Positions 44,102 through 54,254 are shown, counted from the first letter of the stretch. The stretch: DNA of 64,000 bases from Planctomycetota bacterium (GCA_021413735.1 JAIOPV010000043.1:5431-69430), one strand, 5' to 3'. Program-made: numbers and translations. Notes: generated by a model from the sequence alone, not told the origin.

Positions 44102-45532
44102 ATGTTGAACCGCGGAAATCTCTCCCGCCGAGGATTCATGTCCCGGTCGGTCGCCGCTCTGACTGCTGCCGGTCTGCCAGCTTGGTACGCCGAGGAAGTG
44201 TTCGCGAACGCCGTTCGCGCTGAAGAGAAGAACAAGACCACCGCCGCCAACGACAAGTTGAATGTCGGGGTGATCGGCGTCGGCCCGCAGCCACGCCGCT
44301 CGAACGCTCTCTATGGCGAAGCCAAGAAGTACAAGCAGGTCAACTTCACAAATGTATGCGATGTTGATGGCCGCCACGTCGATCACGCCGTGAAGCAGTA
44401 CGGTGCCGACAAGTTCACTGTGAAGGGCCACAAGGATTTCCGCGAACTGATCGGCAGTAAGGATGTTGACGCTGTGATCGTCGCCACGCCGGACCACTGG
44501 CACGCGATCATCGCCATCGCCGCATTGAAGGCCGGCAAGGATGTGTACTGCGAGAAGCCGCTGACGCTGACCGTCGAGGAAGCGCTCGCTCTGAAGCAAG
44601 CGGTCAAGGACACCAAGCGTGTTCTGCAAACCGGCAGCCAGCAGCGCACCGAGATGGGCGGCAAGTTCCGCCTCGCAACCGAACTGGTTCGCTCGGGCCG
44701 CGTCGGCAAGATTCAAAAGATCGAAGCTCGCGTCGGCGGCAACCCGGTCAGTGGCACGATCAAGGAAGCGGAAGCCCCGAAGGAACTCGACTGGGATATG
44801 TGGCTCGGGCCAACCGCGAAGGTGCCGTACCGTTTCGAGAACGACCAGAAGACGAACTGCCACTACCAGTTCCGCTGGTTCTACGACTACAGCGGCGGCA
44901 AGATGACCGACTGGGGTGCGCACCACATCGACATCGCACAGTGGATGCTCAACGCCGATGGCAGCGGCCCAGTTGAAGTCGAGCACATCGAATCGGCGAA
45001 GCCGCACGAAGGGCCGGATGGCTTCAACTGTCACCCGACGTTCAAGGTGCTGTACACCTACGCGGGCGGCGAGAAGCTCGAAGTCAGCCACGGTGCCGGG
45101 AGCGTTGCGAAGGGTTTGGTTGATGCGAAGGGCGAACCGCGAAAAGACAAGGCTGGCAAGGCGCTTGCCGGCATCGACGGCGGCGAAAACGGCGTCCTCG
45201 TCATCGGCGACAAGGGCACGCTGTTCGTGAGCCGCGGGTTGCTGCTCGCTTCCGACAAGGCGATTTTCGAGCCGTTGAAGGAAGACCCGAAGCTGTACCC
45301 GACGCGGCCTGACAACCACATGGGCAACTTCCTCGACTGCATCAAGACCCGCGAGACTCCGATCTGTGGAGTCGAAGTTGGTGCGGGCTCGGTGATCGCC
45401 TGCCACGTTGGCACGATCGCCCTGCGAACCGGGAAGAAGTTCAAGTGGGACCCGAAGACATCGACGTCCAGCGACCCCGACGCGAACAAGATGTTGAGCC
45501 GCGAACGCCGCGGTGGTTGGAAGATTGCGTGA
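44102..45532 (+). CDS. Gfo/Idh/MocA-family oxidoreductase with twin-arginine signal
   Basis: A 476-residue NAD(P)-dependent sugar or inositol-type oxidoreductase exported folded. NLSRRGFMSRSVAALTAAGL is the twin-arginine signal. The Rossmann part has VGVIGVGPQPRR (a slightly altered GxGxxG), VIVATPDHWH and CEKPLTLTVEEA with the catalytic Lys; YDYSGGKMTDWGAHHIDIAQ is the substrate-domain motif with the His. Planctomycetes have many such TAT members near sulfatase or DUF1501 genes, as here. Convergent with the DUF1501 gene; the palindrome between them may terminate both. Confidence 0.93.
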   Translation: MLNRGNLSRRGFMSRSVAALTAAGLPAWYAEEVFANAVRAEEKNKTTAANDKLNVGVIGVGPQPRRSNALYGEAKKYKQVNFTNVCDVDGRHVDHAVKQYGADKFTVKGHKDFRELIGSKDVDAVIVATPDHWHAIIAIAALKAGKDVYCEKPLTLTVEEALALKQAVKDTKRVLQTGSQQRTEMGGKFRLATELVRSGRVGKIQKIEARVGGNPVSGTIKEAEAPKELDWDMWLGPTAKVPYRFENDQKTNCHYQFRWFYDYSGGKMTDWGAHHIDIAQWMLNADGSGPVEVEHIESAKPHEGPDGFNCHPTFKVLYTYAGGEKLEVSHGAGSVAKGLVDAKGEPRKDKAGKALAGIDGGENGVLVIGDKGTLFVSRGLLLASDKAIFEPLKEDPKLYPTRPDNHMGNFLDCIKTRETPICGVEVGAGSVIACHVGTIALRTGKKFKWDPKTSTSSDPDANKMLSRERRGGWKIA

Positions 45533-45538
45533 GGTTAA

Positions 45539-45594
45539 TCGCTTAGCCGCGACCGAAGGGAGCGTTGACGCTCTCTTCGGTCGCGGCTAAGCGA
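45539..45594. terminator. Bidirectional terminator, 26-bp stem
   Basis: TCGCTTAGCCGCGACCGAAG plus GGAGCG (45539-45564) pairs with 45569-45594 with a single mismatch and a TTGA loop. It begins seven bases after one stop and ends eight before the convergent stop. Confidence 0.88.
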
Positions 45595-45601
45595 GTTCGG
45601 T

Positions 45602-47071
45602 TCAAATCAATTGCTTGATCGGTTCAGCCCCTTCGACGCCCACCAATTTCTGATCCAACCCGCCGTAGAAGTAGCTCAGCTTGTTCGGGTCGAGCCCCAT
45701 CTGTTGCAGCACGGTCGCGTGCAGATTCTTGACGTGGAAGCGATCCTCCACTGCGAAGTTCCCCAGTTCGTCCGTCTTCCCGACGCTGATCCCGCCCTTG
45801 ATGCCACCGCCCGCACACCACGACGTGAAGCCATACGCATTGTGATCGCGACCCGTCCCCTGTGCGTACTCCGCAGTCGGCTGCCGACCGAACTCGCCGC
45901 TCCAAATCACGATGGTGTCTTCGAGCAGTCCCTTCCGTTTGAGGTCTTTCAGCAACCCGGCGATGGGTTTGTCGGTGTTGCCTGCGTGCAGCGAGTGGTT
46001 CTTCACGAGGTCGCCGTGGGCGTCCCAGTTGTGGTCGTTGTGGTTGCCGCCGCTGTAAACCTGGATGAACCGCACGCCGCGTTCCACGAGCCGCCGTGCG
46101 AGCAGGCACTTCCGACCGAAGTCGTCGGTTTGCTTTTCACCAATGCCGTAGAGTGCCTTCGTCTCCTCGGTTTCCTTGGAGAAATCGACCGCTTCCGGGG
46201 CGTGCTGCTGCATCTTGAACGCGAGTTCGTAACTGGCGATGCGTGCCATCAGTTCGCTGTTGTCGGCCCGCGACGCGAGGTGTTCCTCGTTCTTTTCCTT
46301 GAGCCGATCGAGCAGCGTTCGCTGCTGTTCGCGAGTCGTGCCTTCGGGCAACGCGAGGTCGTGAATCGGCGTCTTGTCGGCTCGCAGTTGCACGCCCTGA
46401 TACGCCGCCGGCATGTAGCCGCTCGACCAGTTCTTCGGCCCGTTGATCGGCCCGCCGCTGTTGTCGAGCATCACGACGAAGCCGGGCAGGTTCTCGTTCT
46501 CGCTGCCGAGTCCGTAGGTGACCCACGAGCCGAGGCACGGGCTACCCGATAGCAACCGACCGCTGTTCATCATGAGCAAACCCGAGCCGTGGATCGGTGA
46601 CTCGGCGTACATGCTGTGCAGGAACGCGATGTCATCGACGCACGAGCCGACGTTCGGGAACAGGTCGGAGACGCGCTTGCCGCACTTGCCGTAGTTCTTG
46701 AACGCGAACTTCGGCCCAACGACGCGACCCTGGTTCTTGTGCCCGCCACGGCCGAACGTCTTCACTTCGATCGTCTTGCCGTCGAGCTTCGCGAGTTCGG
46801 GCTTCTCGTCGAACGTGTCGACCTGGCTTGGCCCGCCGTACATGAACAGGAAGATGACCGCCTTGGCCTTCGCCGGGAACATCGGCTTCTTGGGGGCCAT
46901 CGGGTTCGTGAACTTCGTGATGGTCTTCGGAGCCTCAACGCTCTCATTTGCGAGGGCGGAGTTGTTCGCGAACAACCCTGTGAGCCCGAGGGCACCGAAC
47001 CCAGCCCCAGATTCCCAGAGGAACTCGCGGCGAGTGCGTCGGCAGAACTGGTTCGCGGAATTATTCGTCAT
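45602..47071 (-). CDS. DUF1501 domain protein (sulfatase-like fold, TAT exported)
   Basis: A 489-residue exported protein. CRRTRREFLWESGAGFGALG is a twin-arginine signal. VIFLFMYGGPSQVDTFDEKP and IWSGEFGRQPTAEYAQGTGR with DHNAYGFTSWCAGGGIKGG are the DUF1501 signatures, related to the alkaline-phosphatase/sulfatase fold. In planctomycetes DUF1501 and DUF1549/1553 proteins are encoded side by side, as here (the upstream gene ends its coding 69 bases away). Start 47071 (MTNNSANQF) chosen; four further codons are open to 47083. Function unproven; a role in polymer breakdown is proposed for the pair. Confidence 0.92.
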   Translation of the reverse strand: MTNNSANQFCRRTRREFLWESGAGFGALGLTGLFANNSALANESVEAPKTITKFTNPMAPKKPMFPAKAKAVIFLFMYGGPSQVDTFDEKPELAKLDGKTIEVKTFGRGGHKNQGRVVGPKFAFKNYGKCGKRVSDLFPNVGSCVDDIAFLHSMYAESPIHGSGLLMMNSGRLLSGSPCLGSWVTYGLGSENENLPGFVVMLDNSGGPINGPKNWSSGYMPAAYQGVQLRADKTPIHDLALPEGTTREQQRTLLDRLKEKNEEHLASRADNSELMARIASYELAFKMQQHAPEAVDFSKETEETKALYGIGEKQTDDFGRKCLLARRLVERGVRFIQVYSGGNHNDHNWDAHGDLVKNHSLHAGNTDKPIAGLLKDLKRKGLLEDTIVIWSGEFGRQPTAEYAQGTGRDHNAYGFTSWCAGGGIKGGISVGKTDELGNFAVEDRFHVKNLHATVLQQMGLDPNKLSYFYGGLDQKLVGVEGAEPIKQLI

Positions 47072-47105
47072 GACGTATCTCAATTGGCGTTATCGTTCGG
47101 GTGAA

Positions 47106-47127
47106 GCGGCCGCCCCAGCGGGGCGGC
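47106..47127. repeat. Half copy of the GCGGCCGCCCC palindrome
   Basis: GCGGCCGCCCCAGCGGGGCG plus GC folds on itself. It lies in the 69-base gap between the DUF1501 start and the PSD1 stop, so the two genes are separated by a possible attenuating hairpin. Confidence 0.7.
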
Positions 47128-47140
47128 GACCGGGGGGTCG

Positions 47141-49678
47141 TCAGTCCAAATACACGAACTCGTTGGCGTTCAGACACAGCAAAGCGAACTGCGTCAGGGC
47201 CGCGAAGTCGTCGAGCTTGTGCTTCTCCTTAATGGCCGCCACGAACGCGACGTCCTTCTTCACTTCCTCTGCTAACGGTACGCGGCCGGTCGTGAGGCGA
47301 ATCGCTCGCGTGATCTGTACTGCGAGGTCAGGCGATTCCTTCTGCAAGCGCTTTGCAAACGCCACGGCCTGTTCATTCGCGAACTCGCCGTTCAGCAGAC
47401 CCAGCGATTGCGTCGGCACTGTCGTGACGTATCGCACCGGGCAGCTCGAATCGGGGTCCGGTTGATCGAAGCCCACGAGGATCGGCACCCGCAACGCTCG
47501 CTTAACGTGTGCGTACACGCTTCGGCGATTCGCTTCTTCGGGCGGCGATGTCGGCCAACCCTGCCCTGGCACCGACTGCCCTGCCAGCACTTCCTTCGGA
47601 ATCTTCGGATACGTGCTTGGCCCGAACTGCTTGAGGTTCAAGCTGCCGCTCACTGACAGGATCGAATCGCGGACTTCCTCACCCGTGAGGCGTCGCATAT
47701 TGAACCGCCACAAGAGCGCGTTCGACGGATCAACCTTCAGGTTCTCAGCGTCGGCCTGCGCAGAGAGCTGATACACGTTCGACATCATGATGAGCTTGTG
47801 CAGCCGCTTCAGCTTCCAGTCGCCAGCCATGAAATCAGCCGCGAGCCAGTCGAGCAGTTCGGGGTGAGTCGGCTGTTCGCCGAGCTTGCCGAAGTCGTTC
47901 GTGGTCGGAACGATGCCGCGGCCAAAGTGGTACTGCCACACGCGGTTCACGAACACGCGAGCCGTGAACGGATTGTCCTTCGACGCGATCCAGTCGGCCA
48001 ACACCGTGCGGCGACCGCTGCTCTTCGCGCCAGGTTTAGCTGCCGGAATCTTGGGATCGGGGAGCCCCAGAACCGCTGGAAAGCCCGCCTGCACCTCCTT
48101 ACCCTTCGCCGACGGAATCCCACGAATGAGGAGGTGCGTTGCGGGCGGTCGCGGGTCGCAGTTATTCACCGACAGAGCGAGTTGTTGCCCTGGCGGTGTT
48201 GGCTTCCTTTCGAGTTCGGCTCGCTCCTTGCGAAGCTCCGTGTACTCGTCTTTCGGCTTGCCCTTCAAAGCCGGCACGACCTTTTTCGAGATCACGGCGG
48301 GGCGATCATTCCCCTCGGACGCCCGCTGATCTTCCGCAGGTAACGTCTTGATGATCTCGTCTTCGATCGCGGTCATCGCTTTGCGAATCTCGGCGATGCG
48401 AGCGTCACGCTTCCGCAGGTCGGCCTCGTACTTCACACGCTGATCCGGTGGCGAGATGTCGCTCATGTTCGATGCGGAACGTACGTCGCGATTGTCCGAA
48501 TACGGCCGGATGTCGCGGAAGAACGCCACGAACTTGTAGTAATCCGTCTGCGGAATTGGATCGACCTTGTGATCGTGGCAACGGGCACAGTTCGGCGTCA
48601 TGCCGAGGAAGCCCTGCGCTGTCGTCGATACGAGATCGTCGTAGCCATCAAAGAGTGCTTGCTCGCGGTCGGCGGGTTCGTCGTCCCAGATGCCGAGGCG
48701 GTAGTAACCGGTCGCAACGATCGCGTCGGGGTTGTGACCCGGCATCTCGTCGCCGGCGAGTTGTTCCTTGACGAACTGCGTGTACGGCTTGTCGCTGTTG
48801 AACGACTGGATGACGTAATCGCGGTACCGCCATGCGAACGGCTTCGGGCCGTCGCGCTCGTAGCCGTTGGTTTCGCCGTAACGCACGACATCGAGCCAGT
48901 GACGGCCCCACTTCTCGCCGTAGTGCGGCGACGCGAGCAGCCTGTCGATCAGCTTTTCCCAGGCGTTCGGATTGTTGTCGCTGACGAACGCATCGAGTTC
49001 TTCCGGCGTCGGCGGCAGTCCGATGAGGTCGTAGTAAGCTCGGCGTGCGAGAGCGACCTTGTCGGCTGCCTTCACGGGCTTGAGGTTCTTCGCTTCGAGC
49101 TTCGCGAGGATGAACCCATCGACCGGCGTCTTGACCCAGCCTTGCTCCTTCACCGTCGGCACCGGCGACTGCTTCACCGGCTGATACGCCCAGTACTTCT
49201 TCGCTTCCTCGGTGACGACTCCACCCTTGGGCACCACCTTCACCGCCTCGCCGATGCGATCAGCCGACACGGGCAAGCCGTCCTTCACCCACTTATCGAG
49301 GATGGCCAGCTCCTTCTCGGGAAGTTTGCTCTTCGGCGGCATCCGGTGTTCGTCTTCCTTGTAGTGAATCGCACGAAGGAACAGGCTTTCGGCGGGCTTG
49401 TCCAGTTTCACAGCAGGGCCGGTGTCGCCGCCGTCGAGGATGGCCTGCCGGTTCGTGAGGTTCAGGCCGCCCTTGATCTTGGGTTCGTCGCCGTGGCATT
49501 TGAAGCAATGTTGCTTCAGCACTGGCAGCACGTCTTTCTCGAAGAACGCGACCTGCTCAGCCGTGAACTTCGGTTTCTCCTGCGCGACGGCCTCACGAAC
49601 CGTGCGAACGTCGTTGACGTACATGACGCCCGCGACGAGCACGGCAGCCGCGAACCAACGTGGGAAATGCGAACGCAT
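47141..49678 (-). CDS. PSD1 and planctomycete cytochrome c domain protein (DUF1549/DUF1553)
   Basis: An 845-residue exported protein. A signal anchor (WFAAAVLVAGVMYVNDV) leads to a planctomycete-type cytochrome c domain with the haem site HCFKCHG (about 57-63). DUF1549 follows (about 185-395: VDGFILAKLEAKNLKPV, ARRAYYDLIGLPPTPEELDA), then a charged coiled region and DUF1553 (about 545-810: VLADWIASKDNPFTARVFVN and RVWQYHFGRGIVPTTNDFGK). Haem binding is predicted; the catalytic role of the two DUFs is unknown. It precedes DUF1501 and follows the haem-binding dehydrogenase gene by 99 bases with a palindrome between. Confidence 0.95.
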   Translation of the reverse strand: MRSHFPRWFAAAVLVAGVMYVNDVRTVREAVAQEKPKFTAEQVAFFEKDVLPVLKQHCFKCHGDEPKIKGGLNLTNRQAILDGGDTGPAVKLDKPAESLFLRAIHYKEDEHRMPPKSKLPEKELAILDKWVKDGLPVSADRIGEAVKVVPKGGVVTEEAKKYWAYQPVKQSPVPTVKEQGWVKTPVDGFILAKLEAKNLKPVKAADKVALARRAYYDLIGLPPTPEELDAFVSDNNPNAWEKLIDRLLASPHYGEKWGRHWLDVVRYGETNGYERDGPKPFAWRYRDYVIQSFNSDKPYTQFVKEQLAGDEMPGHNPDAIVATGYYRLGIWDDEPADREQALFDGYDDLVSTTAQGFLGMTPNCARCHDHKVDPIPQTDYYKFVAFFRDIRPYSDNRDVRSASNMSDISPPDQRVKYEADLRKRDARIAEIRKAMTAIEDEIIKTLPAEDQRASEGNDRPAVISKKVVPALKGKPKDEYTELRKERAELERKPTPPGQQLALSVNNCDPRPPATHLLIRGIPSAKGKEVQAGFPAVLGLPDPKIPAAKPGAKSSGRRTVLADWIASKDNPFTARVFVNRVWQYHFGRGIVPTTNDFGKLGEQPTHPELLDWLAADFMAGDWKLKRLHKLIMMSNVYQLSAQADAENLKVDPSNALLWRFNMRRLTGEEVRDSILSVSGSLNLKQFGPSTYPKIPKEVLAGQSVPGQGWPTSPPEEANRRSVYAHVKRALRVPILVGFDQPDPDSSCPVRYVTTVPTQSLGLLNGEFANEQAVAFAKRLQKESPDLAVQITRAIRLTTGRVPLAEEVKKDVAFVAAIKEKHKLDDFAALTQFALLCLNANEFVYLD

Positions 49679-49716
49679 GGCGGGAACTCACGGGGCAGGG
49701 TGTATTTGTCTCATGT

Positions 49717-49770
49717 TTTCGCCGCTTGCAGCGTAGCGCTCCTCACAGCGCTACGCCGCAAGCGGCAAAA
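49717..49770. repeat. Palindrome of the CCGCTTGCGGC group
   Basis: GCCGCTTGC-GCGTAGCGCT pairs with AGCGCTACGC-GCAAGCGGC around CCTCAC, with flanking TTTT/AAAA. It sits in the 99-base gap between the PSD1 start and the dehydrogenase stop and may reduce read-through between them. Confidence 0.8.
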
Positions 49771-49777
49771 CCGGTGG

Positions 49778-52700
49778 TCACGGGCTTTCAACGGTCACGG
49801 CCATCACAATCGGGGCAGAGCGATCAGACCCCTTCACGAACTCAATCGTCTTGATCGCCGTATCGCGTTTCGGCGTCACCGCGAGGTAGCGAATCTGCTG
49901 AGATCGCAGGGCAAAGGCGAACTTCGACCCGGGCACGTCCACGCGGCGGATGTAGTCCGCGAAGTGGAGCCCGTCCTTCAACTGGTGCTCCTCGGTCTTG
50001 CCGTCGTCGTAGGTGAGGCGAACGATCATCGACACCGCGCCCGTGTTCGATGCTTGCGTTGCGTTCCAACCGCCAACGCCACTGAGCATGTGAATGGACT
50101 TCGCCTTCCCGTTGAACGGTAGACTCACACTCTTCGGCATCTTCGGCGGGATGACGCCATTCGGGCCGTTCAGCATCACGACGTTCTTCACGGTGTCCTT
50201 CAGCGGATCGACAAGCACGAACGGCACGCCCTCGAACACCTTCGGCTTCCAGTCCGGGAAGATCATGCGTTCGGCGGCGCCGCCCGCGTCGAAGAACATG
50301 TCCTTCGTGCTGATGACGGTCGCCACCTTGTCGAGCGGCAGCGGCACGAACTTCCCCTTTTGCGTCAGGAATTCCAGCAGGTCGCCGAACTCCTCGGGCT
50401 TCATCACCTTCTCGAATCCTTCCGGCATCAGCGACTTGTCCGTCTCCTTCAACGAGGCAATGTCGTCCTTTGAGAGTGCGTGTCGTTTCGCTTCGCCGTC
50501 GATGATCTCGACCGATGTTCCCGTCTGTGCGCCGAGGATGCCGATGATGGTGCGGTCGTCGGTGGTCAGCACGCGGTACGCCTTGAAGTTCCCTTCCACA
50601 CTTCGCGACGGGTCGATGATGTGGATGAGCAATTCTTCCTTGGGATGGACCGCGAAGCCGGTGAGGTCGGGGCCGATCTGCGTGCCCTCGCCACCGTACT
50701 TGTGACACTTCGAGCAGTGCTGCGTGAACATCTTCTTGCCGTTATCCACGCTGCCGGTCTTCGTGAGCAGATGTTTCAATTCTTCAATCACCTTCTGGCG
50801 ATCCGGGCTGGGCAACCCGCCGCCGAGCGCGAGCAGCTTCTTCGCACGCTCTGCCAACTCCTTGTCGGCGTGTGACGCGAGCGCCGTTCGCTGATCGAGC
50901 GCGAGCAGGTCGAACCGCAGCGTCCCCTTCTCGACGGCGTCGAGGAACGCCTTCGCGGAATCGGCTTTCGCCAGCACGAGCCGCATCGCCGCTGGTCGCG
51001 CTGTTGGGGGCAGGTCTTTCAGCTTGCCGACCACCGCGGCACCGACCCCTTTAGCTTTAGATGCGGCAAGCGCGTCGAAGATTCCGGTCGCGAGTGCGGG
51101 CGTTGCTTTTTCGTTGACCGCTTCGAGAAGTTTCAGTGCGGCAGCGTCGTCGTTTGGCTGGAACTCGATGATCTGTTGCGCCGCTTCGATGCGGTCGGCG
51201 TCTTTGGCTTTGACGTCTGCAACCGTGGCGAACGCAGCTTTCGTGATCTCCGCGAGTTGTGCGTCGAGTCCCTTTCGCCCCCATGCCGATGCGAGCTTGA
51301 TGAGCTTACCGCGAGAAGCAACGGGGAGCCTTTTGAGCAGTTCAGTAATCTGAGGGTCGATATTCTTCTCGTCCGGTTTTTCCAATATCGGTGGTTTGTT
51401 CGCAGGCCAACCCGCTGACCAGCCATTGATAACAGCGGCTGCAACATCAATCCGACCGGAGGCACACTCTGCGAGAATGTTGGGGAACATCTGACTTCCC
51501 CCGTTTTGGGCGTCGAGTCGCGCAAGCAGTTCGATCGTGTTGAACGATTCGGGAGTCGGCGGCACAGTTCGCGGTATCACCAAGTCGTAAAGAACGAGCC
51601 CCGGTCGGCGGCTTGCCGCAATCAGCAATGCTGTTCGCAGATTCGCGTCAGTGGTTTCGTGCAATCGCCATCCAAGAACCTGTGCCAACCGGAGGTCCGG
51701 GACGTTTTCATACTTCTGGGTGAACGGGAGGTCAGCCGCCGCCAACGAAGCAGCGAACATGATTTTCGGATCACCATTACCGCGAGCCCCGGCAGCCGAT
51801 GCAGTTCGTGCGAAGACTGCGAAGTACTCCGATGGATCGACCGGATTGGCCAACAACGCTGCAATCCAAACCGGCTTGGAATGGTGTCCGAACGCAGCAT
51901 CCGGGATCACCTTTGCAAGCCCCGCAAGTGCCCACACGGCATGAACCGCGCCGACGTTTAGTCCCGTATCATCAACGGTCTTGTCCTCGATCAGCTTCGT
52001 CAGTGCCGGGACCACGTCGAGCTTGCCGCGTTCGACGAGCAGACGCTGAGCGTGCAGGCGCCACGTCAGATTGTGGTGCTTCAGCGTTTCGACCAACTTC
52101 TCAGGCGTCGCGTCCTTCAGCGTGAATGGCTTCTCGTCCTTCGCCTTCGTATACACCACGCGGTAAATGCGGCCGTGCGTCTTGTCGCGAACCGGGGTTT
52201 CGAAGGCGTTGCCCTTCCCGTTCGTGAAGCCCGCCGGCGTCGGGTTGTGCTGCACGATGTACGCATACCAGTCGATCACCCACATGTGGCCGTCCGGGCC
52301 AACCTGAGCATCAATTGGCGAAGACCACTCGTCGTCGCTCGCCACGAGGTTCCAGCCGTAGCGGGCCTTGTAGTCGGCTCCGTTCTCGTGAAGCGTCATC
52401 GTCGCGGTGAGGTGGCCAGTTGGTTCCGAGATGAACGCGGTGCGGTTCCAGTATTCCTTCGGGTACGTGCGGGCCGTGTAAATCGAGATGTTCGACGCAG
52501 CCGTGAAACCGCCGTGCCAGTCCACTTGACGAACCTTGTCGGTGATCGGTTCGATGTGGTTATCCGGGGCGATGTTCTGCAACACCGTCGGCGTCAGCCC
52601 CTTCACCTTCTCGTAGTACCGGTTCGGGATCGGCATGTGAACGATCGGGCAGCCGTTCGCGGTGCTGCCAAACAGCTCGCCGGCCTCGTTGAAGCACAAC

Positions 52701-54232
52701 CCCCAGGTGTTGTTGCTGGTGCTGCGGAGGAATTCGAGTTTGGTGACTTTGAGATCCGAAGACCCCTCCCCAACCCCTCCCCCAAGGGGAGAGGGGCTTA
52801 AAACTCCGGCTCCCCCTTCCTTCTTAGGGAAGGGGGCTGGGGGGTTAGGTTTCTTCGCGCTCGCCAAATCAATTTTGAAGCGATAGAAACCCTGTCGGAA
52901 GTTCACCTTCTCGCCAGCCACTTCGCCGTTGAAGCCCGCGTAGCCGACCGATCCGTAAATCCAGTTGTCGAAGCCGTAATGCAGGTTGCTCGGCCCGGCG
53001 TGCGTGTCATTGGTCGCCCAGCCGGTGAACAGCACTTGCCGCACGTCTGCGATGCCGTCGCCGTTGGTGTCTTTCAAAAACAATGTGTGCGGAGCCTGAT
53101 GCACGATCACGCCGCCCGCGTATGGAAGCAGACTCGTCGGGATGCTCAGCTTGTCCGCGAAGGTCGTGACCTTGTCGCACACGCCGTCGCCGTCGGTGTC
53201 TTCGCAGACCACGATCTTGTCGCGGCCCTTACCCTCGGGTTGCATGTCGTTCGGATAGTCGATGGTCACCGACACCCACAGCCGGCCTTGCTCGTCCCAG
53301 TTCATCGCGATCGGTTTGCCGCCGAGTTGAGTCTCGGTGACGAATACCTTCACCTCAAAATCCTTGGGCGTCACAAAGTGCTTGATGCTTTCGCTCACCG
53401 GCAACGGCTTCTGCATCTTGGTGATGGGATCGGCCTTGCCACCCTTTGGCGGGTAGAACGGAATCTTCGCTTCGCCGTACTCGAACGGCAACACATCCTT
53501 CCGCGGTGCCGTCATCTCGGGACGCTCGAAGTAAGCTCCCGCAAGCGACGGGTCTTGGCCGCAACTCCACCGCACGCCGCGTTCGACGAGATTCTGGAAG
53601 CCGGGATGTTCCCACGTTCGGTTGTCGTGACCCCATGCGGTGTAGAAGACGCGGCCCTTGCCCTGCGTGCGAATCCACGTCCACGGCTCCTTCAGGTCGC
53701 CGTCTGTGCGAACCTCCAGAACTGTGCGATCTTTCTCGTTGTGCTTGGTGTGGACATACGTCTCGTCCCACGACGAGAACGCCTGATAGCCCTTCATGAT
53801 CTCGTGGTCGGGCTTCACGATGTCGGTGCGGAACGTGCCACCACCGTGACTCCGAAACTGTGCGCCAACCAGCTCGATGTATTTCGGCGAGTTGAGGAAG
53901 CAGTAACTCGCGCAGTGCAACGGAACGAAGCCTTTCCCCGACTCGACGTATTCGAGGAGTGCCTTCTCCTGTTCGGGCGAGATCTTCGTGTGGTTCGCGT
54001 AGATCATCAGCGCGTCGTACTCGCCGAGCGTCTTTGCGTTGAGGTCTTCGACCTTGTCGGTGTAAGTCAGAGCGATGCCGCGCTTGGCGAACACCGGTTC
54101 GAGTTGCTTGAAGCGATCGGCAGGCTTGTGCCCCGCGTTGTCGCCGAGGAACAGCACCTTGAGCTTCGGTGGGTCGGCCGCGAACGCCGGCATCCCGACG
54201 AGCAACACGAACGCAGAGAGGAGCGAACGCAT
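49778..54232 (-). CDS. ThuA / PVC-type haem-binding membrane-bound dehydrogenase fusion
   Basis: A 1484-residue exported protein (signal peptide MRSLLSAFVLLVGMPAFA). Domains in order: ThuA trehalose-utilisation-like (about 22-225; VPLHCASYCF, WGHDNRTWEHPGF); membrane-bound dehydrogenase-like propeller (TIGR02604 type, about 275-660; MNWDEQGRLWV, VIVHQAPHTLFLKDTNGDGI); HEAT-like helices (about 690-1150); cytochrome c with CSKCHKYGGEGTQIGPDLTG (about 1180); and a C-terminal NPCBM-like beta domain (VGGWNATQASNTGAVSMIVR). Residues about 459-491 come from an inserted palindromic repeat (PNPPAPFPKKEGGAGV...). It lies 22 bases after the ROK regulator gene. A sugar or polyol oxidase role is likely. 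Confidence 0.93.
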   Translation of the reverse strand: MRSLLSAFVLLVGMPAFAADPPKLKVLFLGDNAGHKPADRFKQLEPVFAKRGIALTYTDKVEDLNAKTLGEYDALMIYANHTKISPEQEKALLEYVESGKGFVPLHCASYCFLNSPKYIELVGAQFRSHGGGTFRTDIVKPDHEIMKGYQAFSSWDETYVHTKHNEKDRTVLEVRTDGDLKEPWTWIRTQGKGRVFYTAWGHDNRTWEHPGFQNLVERGVRWSCGQDPSLAGAYFERPEMTAPRKDVLPFEYGEAKIPFYPPKGGKADPITKMQKPLPVSESIKHFVTPKDFEVKVFVTETQLGGKPIAMNWDEQGRLWVSVTIDYPNDMQPEGKGRDKIVVCEDTDGDGVCDKVTTFADKLSIPTSLLPYAGGVIVHQAPHTLFLKDTNGDGIADVRQVLFTGWATNDTHAGPSNLHYGFDNWIYGSVGYAGFNGEVAGEKVNFRQGFYRFKIDLASAKKPNPPAPFPKKEGGAGVLSPSPLGGGVGEGSSDLKVTKLEFLRSTSNNTWGLCFNEAGELFGSTANGCPIVHMPIPNRYYEKVKGLTPTVLQNIAPDNHIEPITDKVRQVDWHGGFTAASNISIYTARTYPKEYWNRTAFISEPTGHLTATMTLHENGADYKARYGWNLVASDDEWSSPIDAQVGPDGHMWVIDWYAYIVQHNPTPAGFTNGKGNAFETPVRDKTHGRIYRVVYTKAKDEKPFTLKDATPEKLVETLKHHNLTWRLHAQRLLVERGKLDVVPALTKLIEDKTVDDTGLNVGAVHAVWALAGLAKVIPDAAFGHHSKPVWIAALLANPVDPSEYFAVFARTASAAGARGNGDPKIMFAASLAAADLPFTQKYENVPDLRLAQVLGWRLHETTDANLRTALLIAASRRPGLVLYDLVIPRTVPPTPESFNTIELLARLDAQNGGSQMFPNILAECASGRIDVAAAVINGWSAGWPANKPPILEKPDEKNIDPQITELLKRLPVASRGKLIKLASAWGRKGLDAQLAEITKAAFATVADVKAKDADRIEAAQQIIEFQPNDDAAALKLLEAVNEKATPALATGIFDALAASKAKGVGAAVVGKLKDLPPTARPAAMRLVLAKADSAKAFLDAVEKGTLRFDLLALDQRTALASHADKELAERAKKLLALGGGLPSPDRQKVIEELKHLLTKTGSVDNGKKMFTQHCSKCHKYGGEGTQIGPDLTGFAVHPKEELLIHIIDPSRSVEGNFKAYRVLTTDDRTIIGILGAQTGTSVEIIDGEAKRHALSKDDIASLKETDKSLMPEGFEKVMKPEEFGDLLEFLTQKGKFVPLPLDKVATVISTKDMFFDAGGAAERMIFPDWKPKVFEGVPFVLVDPLKDTVKNVVMLNGPNGVIPPKMPKSVSLPFNGKAKSIHMLSGVGGWNATQASNTGAVSMIVRLTYDDGKTEEHQLKDGLHFADYIRRVDVPGSKFAFALRSQQIRYLAVTPKRDTAIKTIEFVKGSDRSAPIVMAVTVESP
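52758..52857. repeat. Palindromic element inserted in frame in the dehydrogenase gene
   Basis: CCCCTCCCCAACCCCTCCCC then CAAGGGGAGAGGGG and CCCCCTTCC...GGAAGGGGGCTGGGG: same element and same DNA orientation as 38760-38866. Because this gene is on the minus strand, it is read from the other strand, giving a different Pro/Gly-rich peptide, again without frameshift. Confidence 0.88.
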
Positions 54233-54254
54233 GGGAGAGACTCCTGCTTAATTC

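Noticed and set aside
48569-50122. 517-codon plus-strand frame across the PSD1 gene and the next one
   Set aside because: It is antisense to two well-supported genes, spans their boundary, and its translation (Arg/His/Val-rich) has no family.
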